This document shows, one piece after another, positions 24,264-33,937 of a stretch of 64,000 bases of DNA (position 1 is its first letter; the number at the start of each line of letters is the position of its first letter). A program made the translations under genes and the position numbers. A model generated the notes under the pieces. It was not told the origin of the DNA and made no database searches. It worked only from the letters and a program-made list of their open reading frames with translations. Source of the DNA: Alphaproteobacteria bacterium (GTDB taxonomy: Bacteria; Pseudomonadota; Alphaproteobacteria; Micropepsales; Micropepsaceae); assembly GCA_947473475.1 (NCBI GenBank), contig CANJBZ010000020.1:1-64000 (forward strand), written 5' to 3'.

Positions 24264-25357
24264 CGGCGCTGAAAGATAAGATTCTCCGCCTCATCCGCGC
24301 GCAGGGACCGATCTCCGTCGCGCATTACATGCAGATTGCGCTTGGCGATCCGGAGTGTGGCTATTACATGCGCGCCGATCCCATCGGCCGCGATTTCATC
24401 ACCGCTCCCGAAATCAGCCAGATCTTCGGCGAACTGATCGGCCTGATGTTTGTGCAGGCATGGGAGGACCGGGGGCGTCCAAAGCGATTCCATCTCGTGG
24501 AATTGGGACCCGGCCGCGGCACGCTAATGGCCGACCTGCTGCGGGCGGCAAAGATCCGGCCCGGTTTTATCGACGCTGCGGCGGTGAGCTTGGTGGAAAC
24601 CAGCCCGGCTTTGCGCGCGATACAAGCACGGACACTCGCCGGCGTGGAGGTGAATTGGTGTGCATCGGTGGGTGAGGTCCCGCAAGACGCGCCCCTGTTT
24701 CTGGTCGCCAACGAATTCTTCGATGCTCTGCCGGCACGGCAGTTTGTGAGAGGTGAACGCGGCTGGCACGAACGCATGGTCACCGCGAAAGACGAAACCC
24801 TGATATTCGCGCTGTCGCCCGAGGCCGCATTTCCTCCCCCGCGCAGCGGGGGAGGGGGACCGCCGCAGGCGGTGGAGGGGGCGGGGGCGCCACCGGCAGG
24901 CGCCGTCTTCGAATCTTCACCGGCCTCGCAAGCCATAATCCAGGACATCGCCCACCGGATCACCGTGCAAGGCGGCATCGCACTCATCGTCGACTACGGA
25001 CACGCCGAAACTGGTTTCGGCGATACTTTTCAGGCGATGAAAACCAACGCCTATGCCGATCTCCTCGCCGAACCTGGCGAAGCGGATCTGACCTTTCACG
25101 TCGATTTCGCCGCGCTCGCTCGCGCCGCTCGGGAAGCGGGCGCCCATATGTGCGCCATCCAAACACAAAGCGCGTTGTTGGAGAGCCTGGGTATTCACGC
25201 CCGCGCCAGCCGTCTTAAGCAGATGCAACCCGATCAGGCAGACAATATCGATTCCGCGGTCAGCCGATTGACCGGTCCGGCCCAAATGGGAGCCTTGTTC
25301 AAAGCGATGGCCATTTGCGAACGCCAACCGCCGGGAGTACCGGGGTTCTCATGCTGA
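24260..25357 (+). CDS. MidA/NDUFAF7-family methyltransferase
   Basis: A 365-residue SAM-dependent methyltransferase of the DUF185/COG1565 family; the mitochondrial homologue NDUFAF7 methylates an arginine of complex I subunit NDUFS2. Marks are GYYMRADPIGRDFITAPEIS, motif I VELGPGRGTLMADLLR and VANEFFDALPARQFV. The GTG at 24260 overlaps the lgt stop as GTGA. Residues 192–210 (PPPRSGGGGPP...) are encoded by a palindromic repeat inserted in frame between two ordinary parts of the protein. The 3' end overlaps pgeF by 7 nt. Confidence 0.88.
   Translation: MTALKDKILRLIRAQGPISVAHYMQIALGDPECGYYMRADPIGRDFITAPEISQIFGELIGLMFVQAWEDRGRPKRFHLVELGPGRGTLMADLLRAAKIRPGFIDAAAVSLVETSPALRAIQARTLAGVEVNWCASVGEVPQDAPLFLVANEFFDALPARQFVRGERGWHERMVTAKDETLIFALSPEAAFPPPRSGGGGPPQAVEGAGAPPAGAVFESSPASQAIIQDIAHRITVQGGIALIVDYGHAETGFGDTFQAMKTNAYADLLAEPGEADLTFHVDFAALARAAREAGAHMCAIQTQSALLESLGIHARASRLKQMQPDQADNIDSAVSRLTGPAQMGALFKAMAICERQPPGVPGFSC
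24833..24888. repeat. Palindromic repeat inside the midA coding region
   Basis: CCTCCCCCGCgcaGCGGGGGAGG followed by GGGACCGCCGCAGGCGGTGG and a G-rich end. It matches the reverse complement of the intergenic element at 15403–15453. Its length keeps the reading frame, adding a proline/glycine-rich insert near residues 192–210. Confidence 0.8.
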
Positions 25358-26118
25358 TCCTGAAAGCTGGCAGCCTTGCGGCGCCCAACATCGCGCACGG
25401 TTTTTTCGGGCGCCAAGGCGGCGTGTCGGAAGGCATCTACGGGAGCCTCAATTGCGGGCCGGGGTCGAAAGATGCGCCAGATGCCGTGCTCGAAAATCGC
25501 CGCCGCGCGGCCTCTGCCCTGGCGGCGGACGCGAAGCTGGTCACGCTCTATCAAATCCACAGCGCCGAAGCGGTGACGGTCACCGAAGCCTGGGATATCC
25601 CGCAAAATCCGAAGGCCGATGCCATGGTGACAAACCACCCCGGCATTGTGCTGGGAATCCTGACCGCGGATTGCGGGCCTATCCTTCTTGCCGACGCGGA
25701 AGCGGGCGTCATCGGCGCTGCTCATGCCGGTTGGAACGGCGCTTTCTCCGGGGTTACCGATTCAGTGGTTGCCGCCATGCTCCGGCTTGGCGCGCGCGTC
25801 GAAACCATTCACGCCGCGATCGGTCCCTGCATTCGTCAGCCCGCCTATGAAGTCGGTCCTGAATTCGAGGCGCGCTTCCGCAGTGCCAATCCGGCGAATG
25901 CGCGCTTCTTCGTTCCCTCCCCACGAGCGGATCACTGGCAATTCGATCTACCTGCCTATGTGGCCCATCGCCTGCGGCAGAGCGGTATCAACCACGTGGA
26001 AGACCTTGGCGTCTGCACCTACGAACGGGACGAAGAATTCTTCTCCTACCGCCGCACGACGCACCGGAAAGAGCCGGATTACGGCCGTCAAATCGCAGCC
26101 ATCGTGCTCCAACGCTGA
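25351..26118 (+). CDS. pgeF: Peptidoglycan editing factor, laccase-fold
   Basis: A 255-residue protein of the YfiH/DUF152 family, a Cys-His-His metal-site fold. In E. coli it removes L-Ser-containing wrong precursors from peptidoglycan synthesis; purine nucleoside phosphorolysis is also reported for homologues. The metal-site parts are present: LTADCGPILL, AAHAGWNGAFSG and AIGPCI, plus GVCTYE near the end. The ATG at 25351 overlaps midA by 7 nt. The lgt–midA–pgeF order is common in alphaproteobacteria. Confidence 0.9.
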   Translation: MLILKAGSLAAPNIAHGFFGRQGGVSEGIYGSLNCGPGSKDAPDAVLENRRRAASALAADAKLVTLYQIHSAEAVTVTEAWDIPQNPKADAMVTNHPGIVLGILTADCGPILLADAEAGVIGAAHAGWNGAFSGVTDSVVAAMLRLGARVETIHAAIGPCIRQPAYEVGPEFEARFRSANPANARFFVPSPRADHWQFDLPAYVAHRLRQSGINHVEDLGVCTYERDEEFFSYRRTTHRKEPDYGRQIAAIVLQR

Positions 26119-26221
26119 GCCTGTGATTCGTTTTGCGCCAGAGGTTTACGCACCCAAAGCGCCTTGCTAGAAGAACCGCAAGCACGGGATCACACAATCG
26201 TCACGGAAGAGGGATGGTGGC

Positions 26222-27154
26222 ATGAAGCTGCTGGCCGGCAACAGCAATCGTCCACTAGCCGAGGCGATTGGCCAATACCTCAACGTCCCATTCACCAAAG
26301 CGGTGGTGCGGCGCTTTGCGGACATGGAAGTGTTCGTGGAGATTCAGGAGAACGTCCGCGGCGAGGACATTTTCGTCATTCAGTCGACGAGCTTTCCCGC
26401 CAACGACAATCTCATGGAGCTGCTGATCATCATCGATGCGCTGCGCCGCTCGTCGGCCAAGCGCATCACGGCGGTGCTCCCCTATTTCGGCTACGCGCGG
26501 CAGGACCGCAAACCCGGCCCTCGCACGCCGATTTCCGCCAAACTGGTGGCCAATCTGATCACGGAAGCGGGCGCATCGCGCGTGCTGACGGTGGATCTGC
26601 ACGCCGGTCAGATACAGGGCTTCTTCGATATTCCCACCGACAATCTGTTCGCGCAGCCCGTGATGGTAAAGGACATCCAGGATTATCTGGATGGCGAACA
26701 CCTGATGGTCGTCTCCCCGGACGTGGGCGGCGTGGTCCGGGCGCGCGCCTTGGCCAAGCGCCTGGGCGCCGATCTGTCGATTGTCGACAAGCGCCGCGAA
26801 CGGGCGGGCGAATCGGAAGTGATGAACATCATCGGCAATGTCGAAGGGCGGACCTGCCTGCTGATCGACGACATCATCGATTCGGGCGGCACCATCTGCA
26901 ACGCGGCCGAAGCTCTGCTGAACAAAGGCGCCAAAGCGGTTTACGCTTACGCGACCCATGGCGTTTTGTCCGGCGGCGCCGTGGCCCGCATTCGCGATTC
27001 AAAGCTCAAATCTCTGGTGGTGACCGACACGATCGGGGCAACCGAAGAAATGCGGAATTGCCCGAACATCCGGCGCATTTCGATTGCGCCGCTGCTGGGT
27101 GAAGCCATCGACCGCATCAGCCACGAAAAATCGGTGTCGAGCCTGTTCGATTAA
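26222..27154 (+). CDS. prs: Ribose-phosphate pyrophosphokinase
   Basis: A 310-residue class I enzyme making PRPP from ribose-5-phosphate and ATP, feeding nucleotide, His, Trp and NAD synthesis. Signatures are [12 protein letters not shown], the ATP-binding [27 protein letters not shown] and the PRPP loop [10 protein letters not shown] (about 220). Length is normal. GGATGGTGGC precedes the ATG. It follows pgeF by about 100 nt on the same strand. Confidence 0.97.
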   Translation: MKLLAGNSNRPLAEAIGQYLNVPFTKAVVRRFADMEVFVEIQENVRGEDIFVIQSTSFPANDNLMELLIIIDALRRSSAKRITAVLPYFGYARQDRKPGPRTPISAKLVANLITEAGASRVLTVDLHAGQIQGFFDIPTDNLFAQPVMVKDIQDYLDGEHLMVVSPDVGGVVRARALAKRLGADLSIVDKRRERAGESEVMNIIGNVEGRTCLLIDDIIDSGGTICNAAEALLNKGAKAVYAYATHGVLSGGAVARIRDSKLKSLVVTDTIGATEEMRNCPNIRRISIAPLLGEAIDRISHEKSVSSLFD

Positions 27155-27158
27155 GCGG

Positions 27159-28022
27159 TCAAGGTCTGCCTGTCTGGGACGGCCAAATCTGCCGATCCAA
27201 AGCGTCCGCGATTGCGGTCATTGCCGCCAATCTCGGGTGATAGAATGCTTCTTCGGCTGGAACGCCGGGGCTTGGGTAACCATTGAGCCATGGATCTTTC
27301 GTGCAGACGTCGTGGCCTTCGGTGATCGCAGAAGCCCGGATTAGCTCTGTGCGAGTCTCCTTGGCGACGCGCACGGTGATTTCATTCAAGCGGCGGGCAA
27401 TGCCGCGGCTGGAATCAGCTTGAGCCATCGAGAGCGGTACGACAGGGCAAACGCCCGCCGACGGCAAAATGGTCGCATAGTCTATGATAATCAGCCGTGC
27501 CTTTGGCGCGCGGCGGTGAACCTCTGAAACGACCATTCGGAGGCGCATTTCCACTGCAGCATAGGTCTTGTCGCCGGGAAGCGGCGGGGGCGTGCCGCAA
27601 GGCGTTTGTGGTGCTTTCCCGGTTTGCGCCGCCACATTCACGCATGACATTCTGGCAAGGCCGCCGAGATAACCCAGATCGTTTCCGCCTGTCGTCACCG
27701 TTACCAACAGCGTGTCCGCGTCCACAGCGTCCAGTTCCGGCGCCAGCTCATTCCAGGGTCCTAGCAAGCGTTCGGTGGTTGACCCGCCGCAACTGACATC
27801 GACCAGCGAAAGATTGCGACGGCGGGCCAGTTGATGGGCATAATTTTGGGCCGACCGGCGGCAGCGATTACCTGGATTGTCGGCGGCAGGCGCAATGCCA
27901 GGCCCCGCCGCGAAGGAACTGCCCATCGCGACATACTTCCCTCCGGCGGGCGGCGGCGTGGGCTGTGCATATGCGGCCGTTGTCGTCGCGACGGCGAAAA
28001 GAAAAATGGCGAACTTAAGCAT
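27159..28022 (-). CDS. Secreted SGNH/GDSL-type hydrolase
   Basis: A 287-residue secreted protein with a signal peptide of about 20 residues (TTAAYAQ). Block I is a GDSL variant, YVAMGSSFAAGPG, with the nucleophile serine near 36. The oxyanion glycine (DVSCGGSTTERL) and asparagine (TTGGNDLGYLGG) blocks follow, and the C-terminal catalytic DxxH-like region is near PGVPAEEAFYHPR. The arrangement resembles actinobacterial SGNH lipases. Substrate unknown; lipid or ester cleavage in the periplasm is the likely role. Ends 4 nt from the prs stop, convergent. Confidence 0.85.
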   Translation of the reverse strand: MLKFAIFLFAVATTTAAYAQPTPPPAGGKYVAMGSSFAAGPGIAPAADNPGNRCRRSAQNYAHQLARRRNLSLVDVSCGGSTTERLLGPWNELAPELDAVDADTLLVTVTTGGNDLGYLGGLARMSCVNVAAQTGKAPQTPCGTPPPLPGDKTYAAVEMRLRMVVSEVHRRAPKARLIIIDYATILPSAGVCPVVPLSMAQADSSRGIARRLNEITVRVAKETRTELIRASAITEGHDVCTKDPWLNGYPSPGVPAEEAFYHPRLAAMTAIADALDRQIWPSQTGRP

Positions 28023-28126
28023 GCGTGCCTCGCAGAAATTCAGTCAGTAGCGAACTCTTACTGTCTGAAGACAATCGTTAATCTTACGGCATTTCTTTAT
28101 AAACTTCTGACCCAATTATTGGCAAT

Positions 28127-28498
28127 TTACTTTCCGGCCGCGTGCAAGGCCGCCTCGATGCAGACGGCCTGTATCCGGGCCAAATGCGTGCGGTCGAAGG
28201 GGCAGACGACATAGTCGCCTTCGATTCCACCCGTTGAATTGGGCCCAAACAGCGCGCGAATCTCCGCAGGAATTGTTTCGTCGCCACGGCCTGACTGCCG
28301 GTCCAGAACCGCGAGCGTGCGCCCTGTTTGGTCCCAGGAGAGGCGCATCCCCGACGGACTGTTGTACAGCCGACCATGCACGCTGAAACAGGCGCCCACC
28401 AGATTGTGGCTGGTCCGGCAGGTCTGTCCGGCTTCGGCAGCAATTGCGGCCGTGCCGGACAAACAGAGCAAAGCGGCCAATGCGCCGGTCAGGCGCAC
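28127..28498 (-). CDS. Small secreted Cys-containing protein
   Basis: A 123-residue protein with a signal peptide (LCLSGTAAIAA). The mature part contains four cysteines (TCRTSHN, ACFSVHGRLY, VVCPFD, AVCIEA), suggesting two disulfides. The GTG at 28498 begins 2 nt after the stop of the upstream cytochrome-like gene, so translation is coupled. I do not recognise the family. The context suggests a periplasmic partner of the CxxCH protein. Confidence 0.65.
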   Translation of the reverse strand: MRLTGALAALLCLSGTAAIAAEAGQTCRTSHNLVGACFSVHGRLYNSPSGMRLSWDQTGRTLAVLDRQSGRGDETIPAEIRALFGPNSTGGIEGDYVVCPFDRTHLARIQAVCIEAALHAAGK

Positions 28499-28500
28499 CG

Positions 28501-29046
28501 TTACTTCGCCGGGGCCGCCGCGATCGGCCGGAAGTCCTGATCGGGATAGGCATTCGCCGCCGACGCATCCGGCACCTTGATGACCAGGAACGGATGTTCC
28601 ATCGCCTCGTGGCAGAGATTGCAGGCGTTGGTCAGCTCGCCATAGGCCGCGTTGAACTGCTGCTGGTTCTTCGCCGCGATGGCGCCCGCAACGGCTTGAA
28701 TCTTCGGCGTGAAGATCGAGCTGACGGTCGCCTCAACACTGATGTTGCGATATTTCGGGATCGTCTGGCCGACGCGGCGCAGCGCCGAACCCATCTCGTT
28801 CAGCTGAAAGCCGGCCAATTGCCAATTCTGCTGCTGGGCGGCAATCCACAGCTTGGTGTGACGCGGCTGCACCAGCATGGTCATGAGATCGTCGAACGCC
28901 GGCTTGAAGTCGAGAATCTGCAAGCCGCCGCCCGCGGGCGCCGCAGGTGCGGCCGGGGCAGGCGCCGCGGTCGCAATAGCAATGGCTGACGCCGCAATGG
29001 CGACGGATCCGGCCAACAAGGCCGCAACGGCATGACGCGTCTTCAT
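28501..29046 (-). CDS. Periplasmic CNLCH heme c protein
   Basis: A 181-residue exported protein. A signal peptide and an Ala/Pro-rich linker fill the first 45 residues, followed by a helical domain with a single heme c motif CNLCH near residue 142–146. The late heme site and helices (ALRRVGQTIPKYRN, VAGAIAAKNQQQFNAAY) recall cytochrome c' type four-helix bundles. Such proteins bind NO or act in electron transfer; the present role is open. The ATG has GGGAGG 6 nt upstream. Confidence 0.75.
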   Translation of the reverse strand: MKTRHAVAALLAGSVAIAASAIAIATAAPAPAAPAAPAGGGLQILDFKPAFDDLMTMLVQPRHTKLWIAAQQQNWQLAGFQLNEMGSALRRVGQTIPKYRNISVEATVSSIFTPKIQAVAGAIAAKNQQQFNAAYGELTNACNLCHEAMEHPFLVIKVPDASAANAYPDQDFRPIAAAPAK

Positions 29047-29137
29047 GATGTCCCTCCCGGAATTTGGCGGAATCTTACACCGAGATTTGCCGCCTGCGAA
29101 CAGCGGTGCAGCGGTCTCTCAAGCCCGTGAAAGCGTG

Positions 29138-29752
29138 TCAAAACGCCATAGCGATCAAATAGGCGCTGGCGCCGGTAAAGGCGAGCGCGATCAGCGCCCA
29201 TAAGCCGTCATGTGCCATGATCGCCAAGGCGAATGCGACAATCGCAGCATTCGGCACGATGCCCGCCAACGGCACGAGCTCAATGACCGGCTGTACGAGC
29301 GCCACAAGCAGGCAAGCGGCCGCGTTCACGTAGAAAAAGACGCCGCGGGTCAGCAGCGTCATTCGGGGCATGAGGAGGCGGTCGACACGGCGCGAGTAGG
29401 GCCGGATCACGGCAATCCCATGTTTCACGCTGTCCACCTTCATAGCACGGCGTGTGAGGAACCCCGGCAGCCAGGCATGATCGCGTCCGAAGAGGATTTG
29501 GACGGACACGAAAATCACGATCACGGCCATGATACCCGGAAGTCCCGGAATGGCGCCGATGGGAGAAAGTCCGATCAGACCTGGCACTAACAGCAGCGGG
29601 CCGAAGGAGCGATTGCCGATGGTTTCCATGACGTCCTTGACGGAAACCCATTCGCTTGAATCGCGATCGCAGGCGAGGAGGATCTGGTCGAGCACGCCCT
29701 CCAGATTGTGGTGATTGGTTCGCGAAGCGAAGGCGGTCGAACTATCGGCCAC
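29138..29752 (-). CDS. ExoD-family membrane protein
   Basis: A 204-residue inner-membrane protein of the exopolysaccharide synthesis ExoD family (PF06055). N-terminal soluble part with [34 protein letters not shown], then about four to five hydrophobic helices including [17 protein letters not shown]. ExoD affects exopolysaccharide and alkali sensitivity in rhizobia; its biochemical role is unknown. The start is probably the GTG at 29752, which overlaps the uvrB 3' end by 11 nt; longer frames run through uvrB antisense-like sequence and are not credible. Confidence 0.8.
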   Translation of the reverse strand: MADSSTAFASRTNHHNLEGVLDQILLACDRDSSEWVSVKDVMETIGNRSFGPLLLVPGLIGLSPIGAIPGLPGIMAVIVIFVSVQILFGRDHAWLPGFLTRRAMKVDSVKHGIAVIRPYSRRVDRLLMPRMTLLTRGVFFYVNAAACLLVALVQPVIELVPLAGIVPNAAIVAFALAIMAHDGLWALIALAFTGASAYLIAMAF

Positions 29753-32033
29753 GCTGGGCCTTTGCTTTAGCGGCGCCGCGCGTGGCGCGGGTCCCGGGAC
29801 GGCCTTTTGTGGAGCGGGGCTTTTTGCCCTCGGCGAATGCGGCATCGACGGCGTGGTCCACCGCCGATTGGCGGGCGAAAGGATCGTCGGCGATGGCAAG
29901 CTCGGTAGCCTGCAGGCGCTTGATCTCGTCGCGCAGCCGCCCGGCCTCTTCGAACTCCAGATCGCCCGCGGCTTTCCGCATCCGCTTTTCCAGCTCCACG
30001 ATATGGGTGCGCAGATTGTGCCCAATGGGGACCGGGTCGTTGGCAAGTCCGGACTCGACCAGTACATGGTCGCGCTCATAGGCCGACCCCATGATGTCGG
30101 TGATGCTTTTCTTGATGCTCAACGGCGTAATGCCGTGGGCAATGTTGTAGGCCTGCTGCCTGCTGCGGCGGCGATCCGTCTCGGCCATAGCCCGCTGCAT
30201 GGAGCCGGTAATACGGTCCGCATACAGAATGACTTTGCCGTCCACATTGCGCGCGGCGCGCCCGATGGTCTGCACCAGCGATGTTTCCGAACGCAGGAAG
30301 CCTTCCTTGTCCGCGTCCAGGATCGCAACCAGCGCGCATTCGGGAATGTCGAGCCCTTCGCGCAGCAGATTGATGCCGATCAGCACGTCGAAGGCGCCCA
30401 GGCGCAAATCGCGGATAATTTCGATGCGTTCAAGCGTCTCCACGTCGGAGTGCAGGTAACGGACGCGCACGCCGTTCTCGTGCAGATATTCGGTCAGGTC
30501 TTCCGCCATGCGTTTGGTCAGCGTCGTGACGAGCGTGCGGTAGCCAACTTTGGCGATGGCCTTGCACTCCGCGAGAAGGTCGTCGACCTGGTGCTCGACG
30601 GGGCGTATCTCGACGGGCGGATCGATCAGGCCGGTGGGGCGGATAATCTGTTCGGTGAAGACGCCGCCGGTGCGCGCCATCTCCCACGGCCCAGGCGTTG
30701 CCGACACATAGACCGTCTGCGGCCGCATCGCGTCCCATTCCTCGAATTTGAGCGGCCGGTTGTCGATGCAGGACGGCAGACGGAAGCCATATTCCGCAAG
30801 GGTTGTTTTGCGCCGGAAGTCGCCGCGATACATGGCGCCTATTTGCGGAACCGTGACGTGAGATTCGTCCACGAAGACGAGCGCTTCATCCGGCAGATAT
30901 TCGAACAGTGTCGGCGGCGGCTCGCCGGGCCGGCGCCCCGTAAGCCAGCGGGAATAGTTTTCGATGCCGGCGCAGGAGCCCGTCGCTTCGATCATTTCCA
31001 GATCGAACACGGTCCGCTGCTCCAGCCGCTGCGCTTCCAGCAGCTTGCCCTCGCGGTGGAATTGTTCGAGGCGCAAGCGCAATTCCTCGCGCATGCCTTT
31101 GGCTGCCTGCGCCAGTGTCGGGCGCGGTGTGACATAGTGCGAATTGGCATAGACTTTCACGCTGTCAAGCTCGGCGGTTTTCTCGCCCGTCAGCGGATCG
31201 AATTCGTAGATCGCGTCCACTTCATCGCCGAACAGAGCCACGCGCCAGGCGCGGTCTTCAAAGTGCGCCGGAAAAATGTCCACGGTGTCGCCGCGGGCGC
31301 GGAAACAGCCGCGCGAAAACGCCTCGTCATTGCGCCGGAATTGCAGCGCCACCAGGCGCTCCAGCACGTCGGACCGCTCGATGCGCTGACCGCGCGCGAT
31401 CGAAAACGCCGTGCCGGAATAGGTCTCGACCGCGCCGATGCCATAAATGCAGGAGACCGAGGCGACGATGATTACATCATCGCGCTCCAGAATCGCCCGT
31501 GTGGCGGCGTGGCGCATCCGGTCGATTTGTTCGTTTACGGATGAATCTTTCTCGATATAGGTGTCGGTGCGCGGGATATAGGCTTCGGGCTGGTAGTAGT
31601 CGTAATAGGAGACGAAATACTCCACCGCATTTTCGGGAAAGAAGCCTTTCATCTCCGAGTAAAGCTGCGCCGCCAGCGTCTTGTTGGGTGCCAGCACCAA
31701 AGCAGGTCGCTGCAGGCGCTCGACGATCTTCGCCATGGTGAAGGTTTTGCCCGAGCCGGTAACGCCGAGCAGCACCTGGTCGCGTTCCGGTGCGCCGCTG
31801 GGGCCTACCCCATCAAGGCCCTCGGACAGTTCGCGGATGGCTTCGGGCTGGTCGCCCGCGGGTTGGTAGGCGGAAACCAGCTTAAAGCGCTTGCCGCCCT
31901 CTGACTTTTCCGGCCGCTGCGGCCGGTGCGGTACGAACGCGCTCATCTCCGCGCCCGGCATATGCCGGAACGCCGCCGGAGCTTCAGCCAGACCGTCTAC
32001 GGGTTGGAACCCAGAACCGTTGTTGTGGGACAT
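29742..32033 (-). CDS. uvrB: Excinuclease ABC subunit B
   Basis: A 763-residue helicase-like damage-verification subunit. It has Walker [15 protein letters not shown], the beta-hairpin region with [12 protein letters not shown], the DEAD-type box VFVDESHVT, helicase motifs V/VI ([17 protein letters not shown]) and a C-terminal UVR motif that binds UvrC ([23 protein letters not shown] lies near the end, quoted in part). The tail is Lys/Arg-rich. I prefer the ATG at 32033 over a GTG 36 nt earlier; neither has a good ribosome site. Confidence 0.95.
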   Translation of the reverse strand: MSHNNGSGFQPVDGLAEAPAAFRHMPGAEMSAFVPHRPQRPEKSEGGKRFKLVSAYQPAGDQPEAIRELSEGLDGVGPSGAPERDQVLLGVTGSGKTFTMAKIVERLQRPALVLAPNKTLAAQLYSEMKGFFPENAVEYFVSYYDYYQPEAYIPRTDTYIEKDSSVNEQIDRMRHAATRAILERDDVIIVASVSCIYGIGAVETYSGTAFSIARGQRIERSDVLERLVALQFRRNDEAFSRGCFRARGDTVDIFPAHFEDRAWRVALFGDEVDAIYEFDPLTGEKTAELDSVKVYANSHYVTPRPTLAQAAKGMREELRLRLEQFHREGKLLEAQRLEQRTVFDLEMIEATGSCAGIENYSRWLTGRRPGEPPPTLFEYLPDEALVFVDESHVTVPQIGAMYRGDFRRKTTLAEYGFRLPSCIDNRPLKFEEWDAMRPQTVYVSATPGPWEMARTGGVFTEQIIRPTGLIDPPVEIRPVEHQVDDLLAECKAIAKVGYRTLVTTLTKRMAEDLTEYLHENGVRVRYLHSDVETLERIEIIRDLRLGAFDVLIGINLLREGLDIPECALVAILDADKEGFLRSETSLVQTIGRAARNVDGKVILYADRITGSMQRAMAETDRRRSRQQAYNIAHGITPLSIKKSITDIMGSAYERDHVLVESGLANDPVPIGHNLRTHIVELEKRMRKAAGDLEFEEAGRLRDEIKRLQATELAIADDPFARQSAVDHAVDAAFAEGKKPRSTKGRPGTRATRGAAKAKAQRGR

Positions 32034-32090
32034 AGAGCGAATATAGGCATGGCCTTCGTCGCGATCCACTCGCGGACGAATTGTGCGTTC

Positions 32091-32128
32091 TCAAAAACAA
32101 AGGCGCCCACCCCTGCGGGCGAGCGCCT
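32091..32128 (-). terminator. Rho-independent terminator
   Basis: On the minus strand the stem AGGCGCTCGCCC / GGGTGGGCGCCT is followed by TTGTTTTTGA. It lies about 22 nt after the stop of the secreted His-rich protein gene and upstream of uvrB. Confidence 0.8.
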
Positions 32129-32150
32129 CAATTCTTCTCGACGAAATCGC

Positions 32151-32534
32151 TTACTTCAGCGCGGTTTGCGCGTCCGTGGCGACTTTCTGGGCCGCCGCGA
32201 GATCGTTGTTGGCGATGCCGCCGCGCACTGCGGTTGCAACGCCTTCCAGCTTCGTCTTCATGCCTGCGTCGGCCGTTTGCGGGATAGCGCCGCCGGCCAT
32301 GCCGCACGGGTTGCCCGGTGCTGCGTCGAAGCCTTGGCCACCGGGGCCAACGAGGCAGTTCAGAACGTGGTGAAGGTGCGTGTGCACCATTTCAACGGCG
32401 CCGGCCTTGGCAGCCAATCCGGCGTGGTTGCCGGCGATACCGACGGCCTGCGGTCCATCCGCAAAGGCTACCGGTGCAAGAGCGGTCATGCCCACAAAGG
32501 CAGTCGCGCAGAAAAGCGTACGGGTCAAATTCAT
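32151..32534 (-). CDS. Small secreted His/Cys-containing protein
   Basis: A 127-residue exported protein. The signal peptide ends near VAFADG. The mature N-terminus has an unusual histidine cluster and cysteine (VHTHLHHVLNCLVGPGG) then a second cysteine in GNPCGMAGG, and the rest is an Ala-rich helix. The pattern suggests metal or heme binding in the periplasm, but this is inference. AGGAGG lies 6 nt before the ATG at 32534. It has its own terminator, so it is probably monocistronic. Confidence 0.7.
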   Translation of the reverse strand: MNLTRTLFCATAFVGMTALAPVAFADGPQAVGIAGNHAGLAAKAGAVEMVHTHLHHVLNCLVGPGGQGFDAAPGNPCGMAGGAIPQTADAGMKTKLEGVATAVRGGIANNDLAAAQKVATDAQTALK

Positions 32535-32635
32535 GTGGTCCTCCTGAATGCCCCCAGCTGAAAACAGCCTATTCTGACATAAATCAAGCGTCCGTGAAAT
32601 GTTCTGGACAGCAAGGGGCTGAAACACGTTTCGAG

Positions 32636-33388
32636 CTAGGGTTTTACACCAATAACCGAAGCGTCGTCGACCCGGACCCAAAACAGCGGGATTCTGTGCT
32701 CGGCGGTGTATTCGTCGGCTGCTTTGCGCGCGCCCTGCCAGCGGAAATAATCGTCCACGATCACAAGCCCGCCGCGCACCAGCTTCGGATAGAGATGGTC
32801 GAACTCCGCTTTGGTCGAGGCGTACCAGTCCGTGTCCAACCTCAGAATGGCGATGGCGCCGGGCGGAGCGGCCTGCGGCAACGTCTCTTCCACTTTGCCC
32901 TTTACGAAGTGCAGCCGTGACGCGGGATAGCCCGTCAGCGCCAGATTGGCGCGCACTTCGTCGATGCCGTGATTGATCCAGGTCGACTGTCCCTGCTCGT
33001 CGCGCCTCTTGCGCCAGCTTTTCGCCGCGGGCTCACCGAAGCGGCCCCGGTCCACATCCTCGGGTTCCGGCATGCCTTCGAACGTGTCGTAGAGGTAGAG
33101 GTCGCGGTCGGAGACGCCCAGTTCTATCAGCGTGTAGGCCATGGCCATGGTCGAGCCGCCTTTGGCGACGCCGCATTCGACGAACGCACCGGGATAGTTT
33201 TGCGTGATGACATGCCGGACGGCTGCTTCGAGCACGGCGACGCGCTCGTTCGACGTCATCGTGTAAGGCCGCACCTTCTTAAGCAGCGTCTTCTGAAACC
33301 GTGAGAAGTCGAGCGGAATGGAAGGCGGCGCATTGCGGCGAAAGGGGCGGGTCACTTCCCGCTTCAGCTTCGCCACCCAATCGACCAT
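32636..33388 (-). CDS. TylF/MycF-type O-methyltransferase
   Basis: A roughly 250-residue SAM-dependent methyltransferase of the TylF/MycF (macrocin O-methyltransferase) family. Motif I is FVECGVAKGGSTMAMAY; then LYDTFEGMPEPE, the RLHFVKGKVEETLP loop and the metal-binding-type LRLDTDWYASTKAEF and IVDDYFRWQGARKA follow. In other bacteria such proteins methylate sugars on antibiotics or surface glycans. No glycosyltransferase is adjacent. The start is uncertain: ATGs at 33388 and 33412 and a longer frame to 33502 are possible. Confidence 0.85.
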   Translation of the reverse strand: MVDWVAKLKREVTRPFRRNAPPSIPLDFSRFQKTLLKKVRPYTMTSNERVAVLEAAVRHVITQNYPGAFVECGVAKGGSTMAMAYTLIELGVSDRDLYLYDTFEGMPEPEDVDRGRFGEPAAKSWRKRRDEQGQSTWINHGIDEVRANLALTGYPASRLHFVKGKVEETLPQAAPPGAIAILRLDTDWYASTKAEFDHLYPKLVRGGLVIVDDYFRWQGARKAADEYTAEHRIPLFWVRVDDASVIGVKP

Positions 33389-33508
33389 CGCACGCCCCGA
33401 TTTGTTCCACATGCTTCGATACGGGCTTGGCAAGGCTCGATCAATGGCTGCGGTTGTAGCGGAGGGCCCGGGCGCCCATATTCCCGGCAACCACAGAGGC
33501 ATTGATCA

Positions 33509-33934
33509 TTGACCGAACCGGCGCCTGCCCCCACTCCTCCTGCGCCCCGCGAAGACATGGCCGGCGCCTTCGACTTCCGGTCATACGCTATCGCCGCTTA
33601 TGTCCTGTTCCTGTTCGGCTGGATGAACGGGATTTCCGCGATTGTCGCGGTCATTCTCGCCTATGTGAAACGGCGCGAGGCCGCCGGCACGATTTGGGCC
33701 AGCCACTTCGACAATGTCGTGCTGACCTTCTGGGTGGTGATTGCCGGATTTTTCCTCGGCATGCTCAGTTGGCCGCTGACCCTTGGCCTTTGGGTTGCCG
33801 AATGGCCGGTGTTCTGGCCGGGGACCTTTACGCTGCCGCTTCTTGGTCTGCTGATCTTTCCGTTGCTGGCATTTTGGTCCCTCTACCGACTGATTCGCGG
33901 GCTGATCCGGGCGGCCGAGCAGCGGGCGTACTGA
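33509..33934 (+). CDS. DUF4870-like membrane protein
   Basis: A 141-residue membrane protein. A proline-rich N-terminus (TEPAPAPTPP) is followed by three to four hydrophobic helices, with AIVAVILAYVKRREA and TIWASHFDNVVLTFWVVI matching the DUF4870 pattern (a short cytosolic loop with W-x-S-H-F before a long helix). Function unknown. The frame begins with TTG at 33509; an ATG at 33557 would give a 125-residue form without the proline-rich end. Convergent with the porin gene across a bidirectional terminator. Confidence 0.75.
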   Translation: MTEPAPAPTPPAPREDMAGAFDFRSYAIAAYVLFLFGWMNGISAIVAVILAYVKRREAAGTIWASHFDNVVLTFWVVIAGFFLGMLSWPLTLGLWVAEWPVFWPGTFTLPLLGLLIFPLLAFWSLYRLIRGLIRAAEQRAY

Positions 33935-33937
33935 AAA

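Noticed and set aside
29715-31544. 609-codon open frame on the plus strand opposite uvrB
   Set aside because: It lies entirely antisense to a complete, well-conserved uvrB. Long antisense frames are expected in GC-rich DNA, and the translation shows no domain.
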